This document shows positions 1 to 8,602 of a DNA stretch of 64,000 nt, piece by piece. Origin of the DNA: Sorangium cellulosum So0157-2 (GTDB taxonomy: Bacteria; Myxococcota_A; Polyangia; Polyangiales; Polyangiaceae); assembly GCF_000418325.1 (NCBI RefSeq), contig NC_021658.1:10368001-10432000 (forward strand). Direction: 5' to 3'. Numbering within the stretch: position 1 is the first letter of the stretch; each line of letters starts with the position of its first letter. The notes under the pieces are model-generated. The model was not told the origin of the DNA. It saw only the letters and a list, made by a program, of their open reading frames with translations, and searched no databases. Both the position numbers and the translations under genes were made by a program.

Positions 1-348
1 GCCGGCCCAGAGCACGAGACCCTCATCGGGATGGCCCGGTACGACGTCGATCCGAAGAGCGACCTGGCCGACGTCGCCTTCGTCGTCCGCGACGAGTGGC
101 AGGGCAGGGGGGTCGGCGCCCTGCTCATGCGGCGGATGGCGGAGATCGCGAGAGGCCGGGGGATCTCGGGCTTCGAGGCGGACGTCCTGCTCACCAACAA
201 GGCGATGATGCGGGTGCTCGAGAAGAGCGGGCTGCGCCTCTGCCTCGATCTCCAGGCCGGCGTTTACCATGTCACCGCCCACTTCGAGGCGGCCGCCGCC
301 GGCGCGCCGGCGGCCGGCCCGAGCAGCTCCGGACCGCGCCAGGCGTGA
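1..348 (+). CDS. GNAT acetyltransferase, C-terminal part (cut by window edge)
   Basis: The frame is open from base 1 to the stop at 348 (115 residues seen), so the start lies left of the window. The visible part is a GNAT acetyl-CoA-binding core: the stretch VRDEWQGRGVGALLMRRMAE has the R/Q-x-x-G-x-G/A loop that grips the CoA pyrophosphate, followed by a helix and the late strand around FEADVLLTNKAMMRVLEKSG. This form is typical of the GNAT domain of protein lysine acetyltransferases of the Pat type and of ADP-forming acyl-CoA synthetase fusions, which can switch off acyl-CoA synthetases by acetylation. An acyl-CoA synthetase with a typical modifiable lysine motif is encoded at 42219-44000, but a link is only inference. 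The last 20 or so residues are Ala/Pro/Gly-rich and probably disordered. Substrate unknown. Confidence 0.8.
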   Translation, partial: AGPEHETLIGMARYDVDPKSDLADVAFVVRDEWQGRGVGALLMRRMAEIARGRGISGFEADVLLTNKAMMRVLEKSGLRLCLDLQAGVYHVTAHFEAAAAGAPAAGPSSSGPRQA

Positions 349-471
349 CTTGCGCGGTCCGAACGGCGGGCCGCCGCGCGCAGCGCGTGCGAGGGCTGCG
401 CGGGATCGAGCTCGTGGGGTGCGATCGTTTCCCGGGGTCCTCCAGGGTCCGTGCGCGTCGCGGCTCTGGCT

Positions 472-1008
472 TCAGCGAGCCTGCCTCCGCCCAGGCTCAT
501 CCACCCGGCGGTTGAACTCCTGATTCTCGATGTCCGCCTCCGCGTCCGCCTTGGTCTGCTGGACCCGACCGTGGAGGTGGTTCGGCGGCGAGTAGATCGT
601 GTAGATCTTCAGCGGCGTCGAGCCGTCATTGACGAAGTTGTGGCGCACCCCGGGAGCCAGGAACACCACGTCTCCCTGCCTGAAAGGCGTCCCGACGCCG
701 CGGATGACGGCGCGGCCGCTGCCCTCCGCGCAGAATAGAATCTGCTCCACCCTCCGGTGCTCCTCCTCGCCGATGTCGCCGCCCGGGGGGATGCTCATGA
801 GCACGATCTGCATCGTCGCGCCCGTGAGGACCACCCGCCGGTACGCCGTGTTGCTGCGCGCAGCTTTCAGGATGTCCGCGTGGTAGATGCTGCCGCCCGT
901 CGCAGGCACGGCGGGAGGCGAGGCTGCCTGGCGGTGGGCGCACGCCGTGAGCCCGACGACCATCAGCCCTGCAACGAGAATGCTCCTCGTCCCTCGTGCA
1001 TCGAACAT
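472..1008 (-). CDS. Cupin-domain lipoprotein
   Basis: 178 residues. The start at 1008 is preceded by GGAGG at good spacing, whereas a longer frame upstream has no such site. Residues 1-24 form a lipoprotein signal ending in the lipobox LTAC, so the protein should be anchored in the envelope. The body is a single RmlC-type cupin barrel: a first motif with G(D)IGEEEH near residue 80 and a second motif with G-D-V-V-F-L-A-P-G-V-R-H-N-F around residue 125, giving the usual His/Glu metal ligands. The C-terminal 35 residues are charged and rich in Asp, Glu and Arg. Cupins of this kind bind a small ligand or catalyse simple reactions; nothing here decides which. No operon partner is evident. Confidence 0.85.
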   Translation of the reverse strand: MFDARGTRSILVAGLMVVGLTACAHRQAASPPAVPATGGSIYHADILKAARSNTAYRRVVLTGATMQIVLMSIPPGGDIGEEEHRRVEQILFCAEGSGRAVIRGVGTPFRQGDVVFLAPGVRHNFVNDGSTPLKIYTIYSPPNHLHGRVQQTKADAEADIENQEFNRRVDEPGRRQAR

Positions 1009-1578
1009 AAAACCTCCATCGCGGTGACGCCTCCTTGCGCGCAGCTCGGGATCGGCGGAAGCGGCACAGGCCGACACCGGAGCGCTCATGGGCGGCCTGA
1101 ACGCGGCCGTCCTTCGCAATGCGGCGCTCCCTCTTCGTGGAATGTAGTTCGACCGGCCGCGTCCGCCAGCCGGCTGGGATCGGCAAGACCGTCACGCGGA
1201 TCCCTGTGCTCGACGGCGGAGGCGCGCACGAGCCTCCATGGCTCGCCTCAGGGCATCCCCGAGCACCATCGCCGGGCGCCCCTGGGTAGGCAGAGGAGCC
1301 ACGCCGGTCCCACCGGGCCATCCCAAAGAGCCGGTTCCTCGCGGGGATTCCCTTCTCCCTCGGCCATGGGCAGCGCCGCGGGCGTACGATGCGCGCGCGG
1401 TGCGAGGGGGATGGCCCCGCTGCGCGAGCTCGTCGCAGCCGTGTGAGTCCCGTGCCCTGATCCCTCTCCCGGAGGACCCGCGGGTGCACCACGTTCGCGA
1501 CGGAAGCAGACGATCCCGACAGCGGCGGGCCCGGGCTCACCTCGGGCGTCATCACAACACTCGGATGGGGAGGGAATC
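1009..1578. other. Intergenic region with a P-type ATPase remnant
   Basis: No intact gene is seen in these 570 bases. Positions 1250-1326 hold a decayed copy of the end of the cation ATPase gene (listed separately). The rest is divergent spacer between the cupin lipoprotein and the small secreted protein; a clear GGAGGG site near its right end serves the gene at 1579. Confidence 0.6.
1250..1326 (-). pseudogene. Remnant of the C-terminal end of a cation P-type ATPase
   Basis: Read on the minus strand, this stretch aligns base for base, with a few substitutions and one small gap, to the segment at about 2150-2225 that codes for the last transmembrane region of the neighbouring ATPase. In one frame it still gives DGPVGPAWLLCLP, against APVGPAWLLWLP in the intact gene. 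The gap shifts the frame and no other part of the gene is recognisable around it. It is best read as what remains of a second, tandem copy of the ATPase gene that has been deleted. An alternative is a local duplication of only this segment. Confidence 0.65.
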
Positions 1579-1893
1579 ATGAAGAAATCCATGGCGATGC
1601 TCTTGGTGGGAACTTCTGCCGTGGTGCTCCGAGGGAACGCCGCCGCGCAGATCGACGAACCGGAGATGATGGACGTGGACAGCGAGGCGCTGACGGCGGA
1701 AAACCCGGGTCTCGAGCTGTGCCTCAAGCGGTGCAGCGAGGTGAACTACTGTAGATTTCCTGGCCCTCCCCCTCATTCCCCCTTCAGCAACCCGGCTGCT
1801 CGTGCAGCCTATCGGATCGCTCTTGCAGCCTATCGGGAGTGCGTGAACCGCAGGGATCGGTGCGAGGTGCACTGCTACAACCTGTATAGCTGA
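1579..1893 (+). CDS. Small secreted cysteine-rich protein
   Basis: 104 residues, with GGAGGG just upstream of the ATG. A Sec signal peptide is clear: MKKSMAMLLVGTSAVV, then a likely cut after NAAA near residue 23. The mature part has six cysteines in two clusters, CLKRCSEVNYC (around residues 53-63) and CVNRRDRCEVHC (around 88-99), suggesting three disulfides and an exported, compact or cell-surface protein. A proline-rich stretch with PGPPPHSP separates the clusters. Small Cys-rich secreted proteins with this spacing are frequent and mostly uncharacterised in myxobacteria. It stands alone, with no obvious operon. I do not recognise a named family. Confidence 0.75.
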   Translation: MKKSMAMLLVGTSAVVLRGNAAAQIDEPEMMDVDSEALTAENPGLELCLKRCSEVNYCRFPGPPPHSPFSNPAARAAYRIALAAYRECVNRRDRCEVHCYNLYS

Positions 1894-2057
1894 AGAGCGT
1901 CCTGGGGCACGCGGGGTCCGCCGGACCGCCGACGAAGCGTATCTCGTCGCCGATCCGATATCCCTGTGGCGTCGACGCGGAGAACAGCAACGGAGGCAGC
2001 CGCGGCCCGAACCCCCGCCGGAGCCGATGTGAGATGGATTCTCGTTGCGCGTGGTCG

Positions 2058-4841
2058 TCATGCGCCCCGAGGCCCAGCCGGAAGCGACGGCTCGCGACCG
2101 CTCCTGCGCGCCAGCACGGCGCGCCGCAGCGCATCGGCGACCACCATCGCCGCGGCGCCCCCGGGCAGCCAGAGGAGCCACGCCGGCCCCACCGGGGCCA
2201 TCGCAAACATCCGGTTCAGCCCAGGCACATAGAGCAGCGCGATCGCCAGCGCGACCTCGATCGCGAGCCCCGCCGCCACCCAGGGGTTCGACCAGAAGGC
2301 GAGGCGCTTCAGGAGCGGCCCGTCGCGCTGCGCGAACAGACACCCTATCTGACCCGAGACGATCCCGATGAAGGTCATCGTCGCCGCCTCCCGCTCCAGC
2401 GCGCGAAACAGCTCGAGCGGCTCGAACGGCCTCCAGCCGTGCGCCCAGTAAAACCCGAAGTACGCAATCACGCCGAGCAGCGCCTCGACGGCCCCGTGGA
2501 GGAAAAAGGTCCGCAGCGCGAGCTCCCGGGTGAGGATCGGCTTCTGCGGCGGCTCCGGAGGCACGTGCAAGGTCGCGGGCGACGGCGGCTCCACGCCGAG
2601 CGCCAGCGCGGGGAGCACATCGGTCCCGAGATCGATCGCGAGCACCTGCACGATCGCGAGCGGGAGAGGGATCGGAAAGAAGATGTAGAGAAGGAACGGG
2701 ACGAGCTCCGCGACGTTGCTCGTGAACACGTAGCTCACGAAGCGGCGGATATTCTGCTTGATGGCCCGGCCTTCCTCGATGGCCGCCACGATCGTGGCGA
2801 AGTTGTCGTCGGACAGGAGGATGTCCGCCGCCTGCTTGGCCACCTCCGTGCCGCGCAGGCCCATCGCCACGCCGACGTCGGCGGCGCGGAGCGCGGGGGC
2901 GTCGTTCACGCCGTCGCCGGTCGCCACGACCACCTCGCCGGACCGCCGCAGCACCTGCACGACCCGCAGCTTCTGCTCCGGCGTCGTGCGCGCGAGGCTC
3001 GCGCCGGCCTGGAGCAGCTCGAGCAGCGCCCGGTCGTCCATCGCGTCGATCTCGGGCCCCTCGACCATGCGGTCCGCCGCATCCAGCCCGATGGCGGCGG
3101 CCACGGAGCGCGCCGTTGCGGGGTGATCGCCCGTCAGGATCACGACCCGCACACCCGCGCGCCTGCAGGCGGCGATCGCCGCGGGGACCTCCGGCCGCGT
3201 CGGATCGTGCAGGCAGGCGAGGCCCAGGCACGTGAGCGGGCCGCCGGCCTCCCTCACGGCGAGCAGGAGGACGCGCTCGCCGCGCTCGGCCGCGCCCACC
3301 ACCGCCTCGTCGAGGCCCGCGGGCGCCGGCGCGCCGGTCAGCGCGACGACCGCCTCGGGCGCCCCCTTCACGAAGTCCCGCGTGGCGCCGCCTTCCGCGC
3401 ACGTCACCGCCATGTAGCGCCGGCGCGCATCGAACGCGGTGTCGGCGATCCGCGTCCACCGGGCGCGCGCCTCGGCCGGGTCCACTCCGCCGGCAGCGGC
3501 CCAGCGCGCGAGGGCCACGTCGACCGGATCGCCCTCGTAATCGCCGCCCGCCGGCGCCGGGCGCGCGTTGTTGCACAGCGCGGCCGCGAGGCGCGCCGCG
3601 TGCTCCGCGTCCGGGGGCGCGCCGCGCGCGGGGATGAAGCCGCGCACCGAGAGCGCGTTCTGCGTGAGGGTCCCCGTCTTGTCCGTGCAGATGGTCGTCA
3701 CCGACCCGACCACCTCGACCGCGGAGAGGCGCCGCACCGGAGCCCCGCGCGCCGCCATGCGCTGCGCGCCGATCGCCAGCGACACGCTGAGCGTCGGGAG
3801 CAGCCCCTCGGGGACGAGCGCCACGATCACGCCGATCGCGAACGTGAGCGCGCCGAGCGGGCCGACGCGGTGGAACGCCTGCGCGAGCACCAGCGTGGCC
3901 GCGCCGGCGATCACCGCGATGGCCGCGGTGACGTGCGAGAGCTGGGCGACCTGGCGCTCGAGCAGCGAGCCCTCGCGCCCGCCCTGCTCGAGGAGCCTGG
4001 CGATCTTGCCCGCCGCGCTCTCCGCGCCTGTCGCGAACACGAGCGCCTCGCCCGCGCCGGTCACCACGGACGCGCCGCTCGGGAGCAGGCTCGGGAGCGC
4101 GAGCTCCTCCGCGCCTCGGCCCGGCGAGGCGATCGGCGCGGCGTCGCGATCGACCGGCGCCGTCTCGCCCGTGAGCATCGAGAGGTCGAGCGAGAGGCTG
4201 TCTGCGGCGAGCAAGATGCAGTCGGCCGGGACGATCTCACCTGCCGCGAGCCGGACCACGTCGCCCGGGACGAGCTCGCGAGCGGGCACACGCCGCTCGA
4301 TGCCTGCCCGGACGACGCGGGCGCGCACGGCCACACGGCGCATCAGGCTGCTCACGACCTGCTCGGCGCGGTGCTCCTGGACGAACGCAAACACGCCATT
4401 TAACACGACGACAGCGACGATGGCGAACCCGAGCTCCGGGGCGCCCGCGGCGAAGGCCAGCCCGGCGCCGAGCCACAGCAGCAGCGCGAGCGTGTGCGTG
4501 AGCTGCGCGAGCAGCGTCCGGAGCGGCCGTGACCGCCTGGGCGGCGTGGGCTCGTTGTCGCCGTGAGCGAGCCGCCTCCTCGCCGCTTCGGCCTCGGTCA
4601 GGCCGCTCGGCGTGGATCGCAATGCCTGGAGTCGTCCCTCGACGGAGAGCGCGGCGAGCTCCGCGGGGCGAATGCGTGGCTGCGCGCCGGTGCCGTGGGG
4701 CTGCGCTGCCCGCCGGGCCGAGGCGACAGGAGGAGACGAGCGACTCACATCCGCGGGCCTCGGCCGGCACCTAGCAAGGAGCGAGCCTCGGCCCGCTGCT
4801 CGACGCTCCACGACGGATGGCCACCTGCGCGCGCTGGACAT
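2058..4841 (-). CDS. P2-type cation-transporting ATPase (PacL/CtpF-like)
   Basis: 927 residues; the start is uncertain, since no good ribosome site precedes the ATG at 4841 and the first 50 residues are Arg/Ala-rich, so a start nearer residue 50 is possible. Domains in order: cation-ATPase N-terminal domain (about 55-125, ending in GDNEPTPP), two membrane helices, the actuator domain with MLTGETAPVD, helices 3-4 with the PEGLLPTLS ion-site motif, phosphorylation site CTDKTGTLTQN with Asp387, nucleotide-binding domain with KGAPEAVV, hinge TGDGVNDAPALRAADVGVAM, and C-terminal helices. The PEGLLP motif fits the Ca2+/Na+/K+ P2 group rather than heavy-metal pumps. It couples ATP hydrolysis to cation export in the inner membrane. 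Relatives include mycobacterial CtpF of the DosR regulon. The exact ion cannot be read from the sequence. Confidence 0.92.
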   Translation of the reverse strand: MSSARRWPSVVERRAAGRGSLLARCRPRPADVSRSSPPVASARRAAQPHGTGAQPRIRPAELAALSVEGRLQALRSTPSGLTEAEAARRRLAHGDNEPTPPRRSRPLRTLLAQLTHTLALLLWLGAGLAFAAGAPELGFAIVAVVVLNGVFAFVQEHRAEQVVSSLMRRVAVRARVVRAGIERRVPARELVPGDVVRLAAGEIVPADCILLAADSLSLDLSMLTGETAPVDRDAAPIASPGRGAEELALPSLLPSGASVVTGAGEALVFATGAESAAGKIARLLEQGGREGSLLERQVAQLSHVTAAIAVIAGAATLVLAQAFHRVGPLGALTFAIGVIVALVPEGLLPTLSVSLAIGAQRMAARGAPVRRLSAVEVVGSVTTICTDKTGTLTQNALSVRGFIPARGAPPDAEHAARLAAALCNNARPAPAGGDYEGDPVDVALARWAAAGGVDPAEARARWTRIADTAFDARRRYMAVTCAEGGATRDFVKGAPEAVVALTGAPAPAGLDEAVVGAAERGERVLLLAVREAGGPLTCLGLACLHDPTRPEVPAAIAACRRAGVRVVILTGDHPATARSVAAAIGLDAADRMVEGPEIDAMDDRALLELLQAGASLARTTPEQKLRVVQVLRRSGEVVVATGDGVNDAPALRAADVGVAMGLRGTEVAKQAADILLSDDNFATIVAAIEEGRAIKQNIRRFVSYVFTSNVAELVPFLLYIFFPIPLPLAIVQVLAIDLGTDVLPALALGVEPPSPATLHVPPEPPQKPILTRELALRTFFLHGAVEALLGVIAYFGFYWAHGWRPFEPLELFRALEREAATMTFIGIVSGQIGCLFAQRDGPLLKRLAFWSNPWVAAGLAIEVALAIALLYVPGLNRMFAMAPVGPAWLLWLPGGAAAMVVADALRRAVLARRSGREPSLPAGPRGA

Positions 4842-4993
4842 GCGCTGACGAGGACGGACGAGGCGAGCTGCTCATAACGCTGAACCAAGCATGAACAACT
4901 CGGCATCCTGGGAGGTCACTGCATCGCGCGACGATGTCGGCGCTTCAGGCGGCATCGCTCTCGTGCCACAATCGGCCGATCGAGGCGGGGCTC

Positions 4994-7942
4994 ATGATGC
5001 GGACAGCGGAAACCGAGGCGTGCAGCAGCCGCGAAGACGAGGTCGCCCGCATGGATTCTCCCTGTCGATGCGGGCACGGCGAGGCCCGCGCGACGTCACG
5101 CGAGCTCTTGGCCCGCGCTGCGCTCGGCGTCGCGCGCGCGGCCGATCTCGACGAGCTCGCCGGGCTCTTGCTCGACCAGGTCATGGGGCTCGGCGCGCGC
5201 GCTGCGTACCTGCTCCTGACCTCCGAGGACACAGGCGAGCTCGGGCTGCATTCCCACCGCCACCTGCCGGCCGACATCCGCCTCGGCCTCGCGCGGGTGG
5301 CGCGGGGCGCGCCGCTGCTCGATGCATGGGCGGCGAGCACCGGTCGGATCCAGGTGATGAGCGACGCGCGCTCGATCGATCAGGGGCAATCCCTGACGCG
5401 TGAGCTCTGCGCGCGGACAGACGCACGGAGCGCGGTCTCGATGCCCCTCTGCGTCCGCGATCGCTGCCTGGGCGTCCTCTCCTGGTATCTCCCCTACCCT
5501 GACCCCCAGGCCGGGCTCGATCTCGGCGCGCTCGCCGCGCTGTTCGCGATCGGCCTCGACAGCGCCCTCGCGCGCCGGGGAAAGGCGCGCGTCGAGGCGC
5601 AGCTCGAGGCGGTCCGGCGGTCCATCACCGCCATGGGCGACAGCTTCGATCTGCCCGCGGCGCTCCAGCGCATGGTGGACCGGACACGCGCCGTCGCCGG
5701 CGCGGAATACGCCGCCCTGGGCGTCTACGCCGGTGACGACGCGCCCTTCGATCTCTGGATCTGCAGCAGCGCCACGCCCGGGTGGAGTCGATCGTCGGCG
5801 CAATCTCCTCGCCCGCGCGGCCGACTCCAGGCCGTCCACCGCGACAGGACGCCGCTGCGCCTCGCGGAGCTCAGCGATGACGACCGCTTCGATGGCTTCT
5901 CGCCCGAGCACCCGCGGCTCAAGAGCTTCCTCGGAATACCCCTCCTCCAGGAGCAGCAGCTCGTCGGCCTCCTGTATCTCGCCAACAAGATCGGCGGCGC
6001 CGCGTTCACCGAGGAGGATGAGGGCGCGGCGGCGCTGCTCGGACAGCACGCCGCGCTCGCCCTGTCGCGGGCGCGTGCCTACGACCGCATGGCCCAGGAG
6101 CTCCGGCGCACGAGGCACCTGGAGAGGGCGCTCCGGGAGAGCGAGCAGCGCTTTCGAGCGATCTTCGACGAAGCCTTCCAGTTCATCGGCCTGCTGTCGC
6201 CCGAGGGCGTCGTGCTCGAGAACAACCGCGCCGTGCTCGAGTTCTGCGGGACCACGGGGGCAGATACGATCGGCCGCCCGTTCTGGGAGCTGCCGGGGTG
6301 GAGCCTCGAGCACAAGGCCCGCGTCCGCGCCGCCGTCGCCGAGGCCGCGGCGGGGCGGCTCGTGCGGGACGAGCTCGACGTGATCGGACCGAGCGGGCGG
6401 TGCTCCATCGATTTCTCCCTCAAGCCCATCACCGACGAACGTGGCAGGGTGGTGATGCTCATCCCCGAGGGCCGCGACATCACCCAGCGCAAGCAGACGG
6501 AGCAGGCGCTCCGCGAGAGCGAGGAGCGCTTCCGGCTCACCTTCGAGAACGCGCCCATCGGCAAGGCCATCGTCGGGCTCGACGGGCGGTTCACCCGCGT
6601 CAACCGCGCCTACTGCGAGATCCTGGGCTACTTGGCGGAAGAGCTCTCGAAGCTCCGCTTCCAGGACATCACCCACCCGGACGACGTGGACACCGACGTT
6701 GGCCTGGCCGAGCAGCTGCGCCGCGGTGAGATCCCGCGCTACCAGCTCGCCAAACGTTACCTCCACAAGGATGGGAGGGTCATCCCCGTCATCCTGCACG
6801 GGTCGGTCGTGCGCGGCGAGGACGGCGAGCCCATTCACTACATCGCCCAGGTGGAGGACGTGACCGCGCGCAAGCAGGCAGAGGAGGAACGGGAGCGCCT
6901 GCTCGCGCAGCTGGACGCCGAGCGGAGGACGCTGCAAACGATCTTCGACAGCGCGCCCGTCCCGCTCCTGCTCATCGACCGAAGCGGCGCAGAGCGCGTG
7001 ATCGCCAACCCGCACGCGCTCGAGCTCACCGGGGGCGCGACGGCGCGCGGTGAGTACGTCGGTCGCCTGCGCCGCGCGGACGGCGCCCCCGTCCCGCTCG
7101 ACGAGCTGCCTTCGAGCCGGGCGATGCGCGGCGAGACGATCCCCGGCGAGGAGCTCGTGGTCGCCAGGGCGGACGGCTCGTGCCGCACCTTCCTCGTCGC
7201 CGCCGCGCCGCTCCGCGACGGCGCGGGGAACGTCACCGGGGCCGTGATCGCCGGCGAGGACATCAGCCCCTTGAAGGAGCTCGCGCGGATGCGCGAGGAG
7301 TGGACCAGCATCATCGCCCATGACCTGCGTCAGCCGATCACCACCATCGTCCTCAAGGCCTCCCTGCTCGCGAAGCAGCCGCAGTCCAGCGATAAGGCGC
7401 AGCATATCCTGGCCAGCGCGATGCAGCTGAGCCGGATGATCAGCGATCTGCTCGACGTCTCCCGCCTCGAGTCGCGCCGGCTGGATCTCAGGCCCGTGGA
7501 GGTCGATCTCCCGGCGCTCATCCGGGCGACGGTGGAGCGGACCGCGGACGCGACGAGGGGACACCGGGTCGACGTCGAGGTGCTGAACGAGGTCCCGCCG
7601 CTCCTGGCCGATCCCGGGCGGATGGAGCAAGTGCTCACCAACCTGCTGTCCAACGCGGCCAAGTACGGCGCGCCCGAGACGCCGATCCGGATCGCGGTGG
7701 AGCGGCAGGGCGGCGAGGTGCTCGTGGCGGTCGGGAACGAGGGGAAGGGCATCGCGCCGGAGGACCTGCCGAGGCTCTTCGACCGCTACTACCGGGCCCG
7801 CGAGGCAAAGGCGCGAGGCGCCGCCGGGCTGGGGCTCGGGCTCTACATCGTGCGAGGGCTCATCGACGCCCACGGGGGGCGGGTCTGGGCCGAGAGCGAG
7901 CCCGGGAAGACGAGCTTCCAGTTCACGCTGCCGGTGCCCTAG
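4994..7942 (+). CDS. Orphan sensor histidine kinase, GAF-GAF-PAS-PAS-PAS-HisKA-HATPase
   Basis: 982 residues from the ATG at 4994, chosen for the purine-rich AGGCGGGG upstream; ATGs at 4934 and 5051 are alternatives. Two GAF domains (about 39-190 and 202-365) are followed by three PAS domains (about 379-502, 505-629, 639-765; two begin SEQRFR/SEERFR), a HisKA dimerisation domain with phospho-acceptor His776 in IIAHDLRQPITT, and a HATPase domain with N box LTNLLSNAAKYG and G boxes GNEGKGIAPED and GAAGLGLGLYIV. There is no membrane segment, so it should sense a cytoplasmic signal such as redox, gas or a small ligand; a CRCGH motif near the N terminus could bind metal. No response regulator lies in the window, so it is an orphan kinase. 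The tandem GAF layout recalls DosS/DosT, though the kinase core is of the ordinary HisKA type. Confidence 0.92.
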   Translation: MMRTAETEACSSREDEVARMDSPCRCGHGEARATSRELLARAALGVARAADLDELAGLLLDQVMGLGARAAYLLLTSEDTGELGLHSHRHLPADIRLGLARVARGAPLLDAWAASTGRIQVMSDARSIDQGQSLTRELCARTDARSAVSMPLCVRDRCLGVLSWYLPYPDPQAGLDLGALAALFAIGLDSALARRGKARVEAQLEAVRRSITAMGDSFDLPAALQRMVDRTRAVAGAEYAALGVYAGDDAPFDLWICSSATPGWSRSSAQSPRPRGRLQAVHRDRTPLRLAELSDDDRFDGFSPEHPRLKSFLGIPLLQEQQLVGLLYLANKIGGAAFTEEDEGAAALLGQHAALALSRARAYDRMAQELRRTRHLERALRESEQRFRAIFDEAFQFIGLLSPEGVVLENNRAVLEFCGTTGADTIGRPFWELPGWSLEHKARVRAAVAEAAAGRLVRDELDVIGPSGRCSIDFSLKPITDERGRVVMLIPEGRDITQRKQTEQALRESEERFRLTFENAPIGKAIVGLDGRFTRVNRAYCEILGYLAEELSKLRFQDITHPDDVDTDVGLAEQLRRGEIPRYQLAKRYLHKDGRVIPVILHGSVVRGEDGEPIHYIAQVEDVTARKQAEEERERLLAQLDAERRTLQTIFDSAPVPLLLIDRSGAERVIANPHALELTGGATARGEYVGRLRRADGAPVPLDELPSSRAMRGETIPGEELVVARADGSCRTFLVAAAPLRDGAGNVTGAVIAGEDISPLKELARMREEWTSIIAHDLRQPITTIVLKASLLAKQPQSSDKAQHILASAMQLSRMISDLLDVSRLESRRLDLRPVEVDLPALIRATVERTADATRGHRVDVEVLNEVPPLLADPGRMEQVLTNLLSNAAKYGAPETPIRIAVERQGGEVLVAVGNEGKGIAPEDLPRLFDRYYRAREAKARGAAGLGLGLYIVRGLIDAHGGRVWAESEPGKTSFQFTLPVP

Positions 7943-8029
7943 CGGCTGTCCCCGAGCCCGGGATCTGCGCGCGTCTCACCGGACGCCGCGGACGGGCAGG
8001 ATCCAGACGCGGCGCTGTGGACTGCGCCC

Positions 8030-8233
8030 TCAGGCGGCCGACTTCTTCGGCGCGCTTGCGGCCGCCGCCTGCGTCTCGGCCTCGGCCACGATGCCCAGGC
8101 TGCGCATCTCTTTGCCGCAGCAGACGTTGGCGTGTTGGCTCTGCTCCTGCGAAGGACAGTTGCAGGCTGCGAGGTACACGATCTCCGCGCCGCAATCGTC
8201 GCAATGCAGCTTCTCTCCGACGGGGTGTGCCAT
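8030..8233 (-). CDS. Small zinc-ribbon-like protein
   Basis: 67 residues from an ATG at 8233 preceded by GGGAGGATGAGGTC-type purines; a longer frame exists but lacks this signal. The N-terminal half holds five cysteines and a histidine: HCDDCGAEIVYLAACNC, then NVCCGKEM. The CxxC plus later CC/CxC pattern suggests a single metal site of rubredoxin or desulforedoxin type. The C-terminal third is Ala/Glu/Lys-rich and ends APKKSAA, much like the tails of the two Hsp20 proteins in this window (PKKAA, AKKAA). It is convergent with the histidine kinase gene. Function unknown; redox or metal sensing is a guess. Confidence 0.7.
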   Translation of the reverse strand: MAHPVGEKLHCDDCGAEIVYLAACNCPSQEQSQHANVCCGKEMRSLGIVAEAETQAAAASAPKKSAA

Positions 8234-8602
8234 GACCTCATCCCTCCCCGCGCGGTATCCTGCGGCCACGACAGCACACGTCAAGCGGCACGGCCGGCCG
8301 GACATAACGGCGAGGCGGGCGCCGTTCGGTCAGGGTCAGCCGGTGCAGCGTCGCCGCATCGCCCGGCGTGCGCGCGCGGCCGCACGAGCTCCTGGGCGTG
8401 CCGCAGTCGGATCGCCCCGAGATCGTGCGCCTGCTCGAGCAGCCCGCACGCCTTCGCTTCCGCGCCGCGACCCGTCCTCCGGACCGGGAGCCCTGGTGAC
8501 ACCTCGGCGCCGCGGGCAGGAGCCGGCGCCGCAAGAGGGGCCGGCGCGCGCAGCGCGCCCTGGCCCGAGCCGTGCAGCCCGTGGGCCATGGCTGGGTGGA
8601 TC
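8234..8602. other. Intergenic region between divergent genes
   Basis: 369 bases with no gene I can support. The left end carries the ribosome site of the zinc-ribbon gene. Around 8390-8450 a short run of coding-like sequence is present but too short to assign. A GG-N10-GC pair at 8562-8575 lacks the TT of a good sigma-54 -12 element, so no promoter is claimed. Confidence 0.5.

Noticed and set aside
5096..7873. 925-codon open frame opposite the histidine kinase
   Set aside because: It is an antisense mirror of a real gene, produced by high GC at third positions; no domain or ribosome site supports it. The same holds for the other long antisense frames, for example 13756-15897, 32312-34831 and 42162-44015.
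8388..8450. Short cytochrome P450-like run (ELLGVPQSDRPEIVRLLEQP)
   Set aside because: Only about 20 residues resemble a P450 and no flanking match exists; too little to call a remnant.
8561..8576. TGGCCCGAGCCGTGCA before the lipoyl-less E2 gene as a sigma-54 promoter
   Set aside because: Spacing fits, but the -12 element lacks TT and GG-N10-GC pairs are frequent by chance in DNA this rich in G and C.
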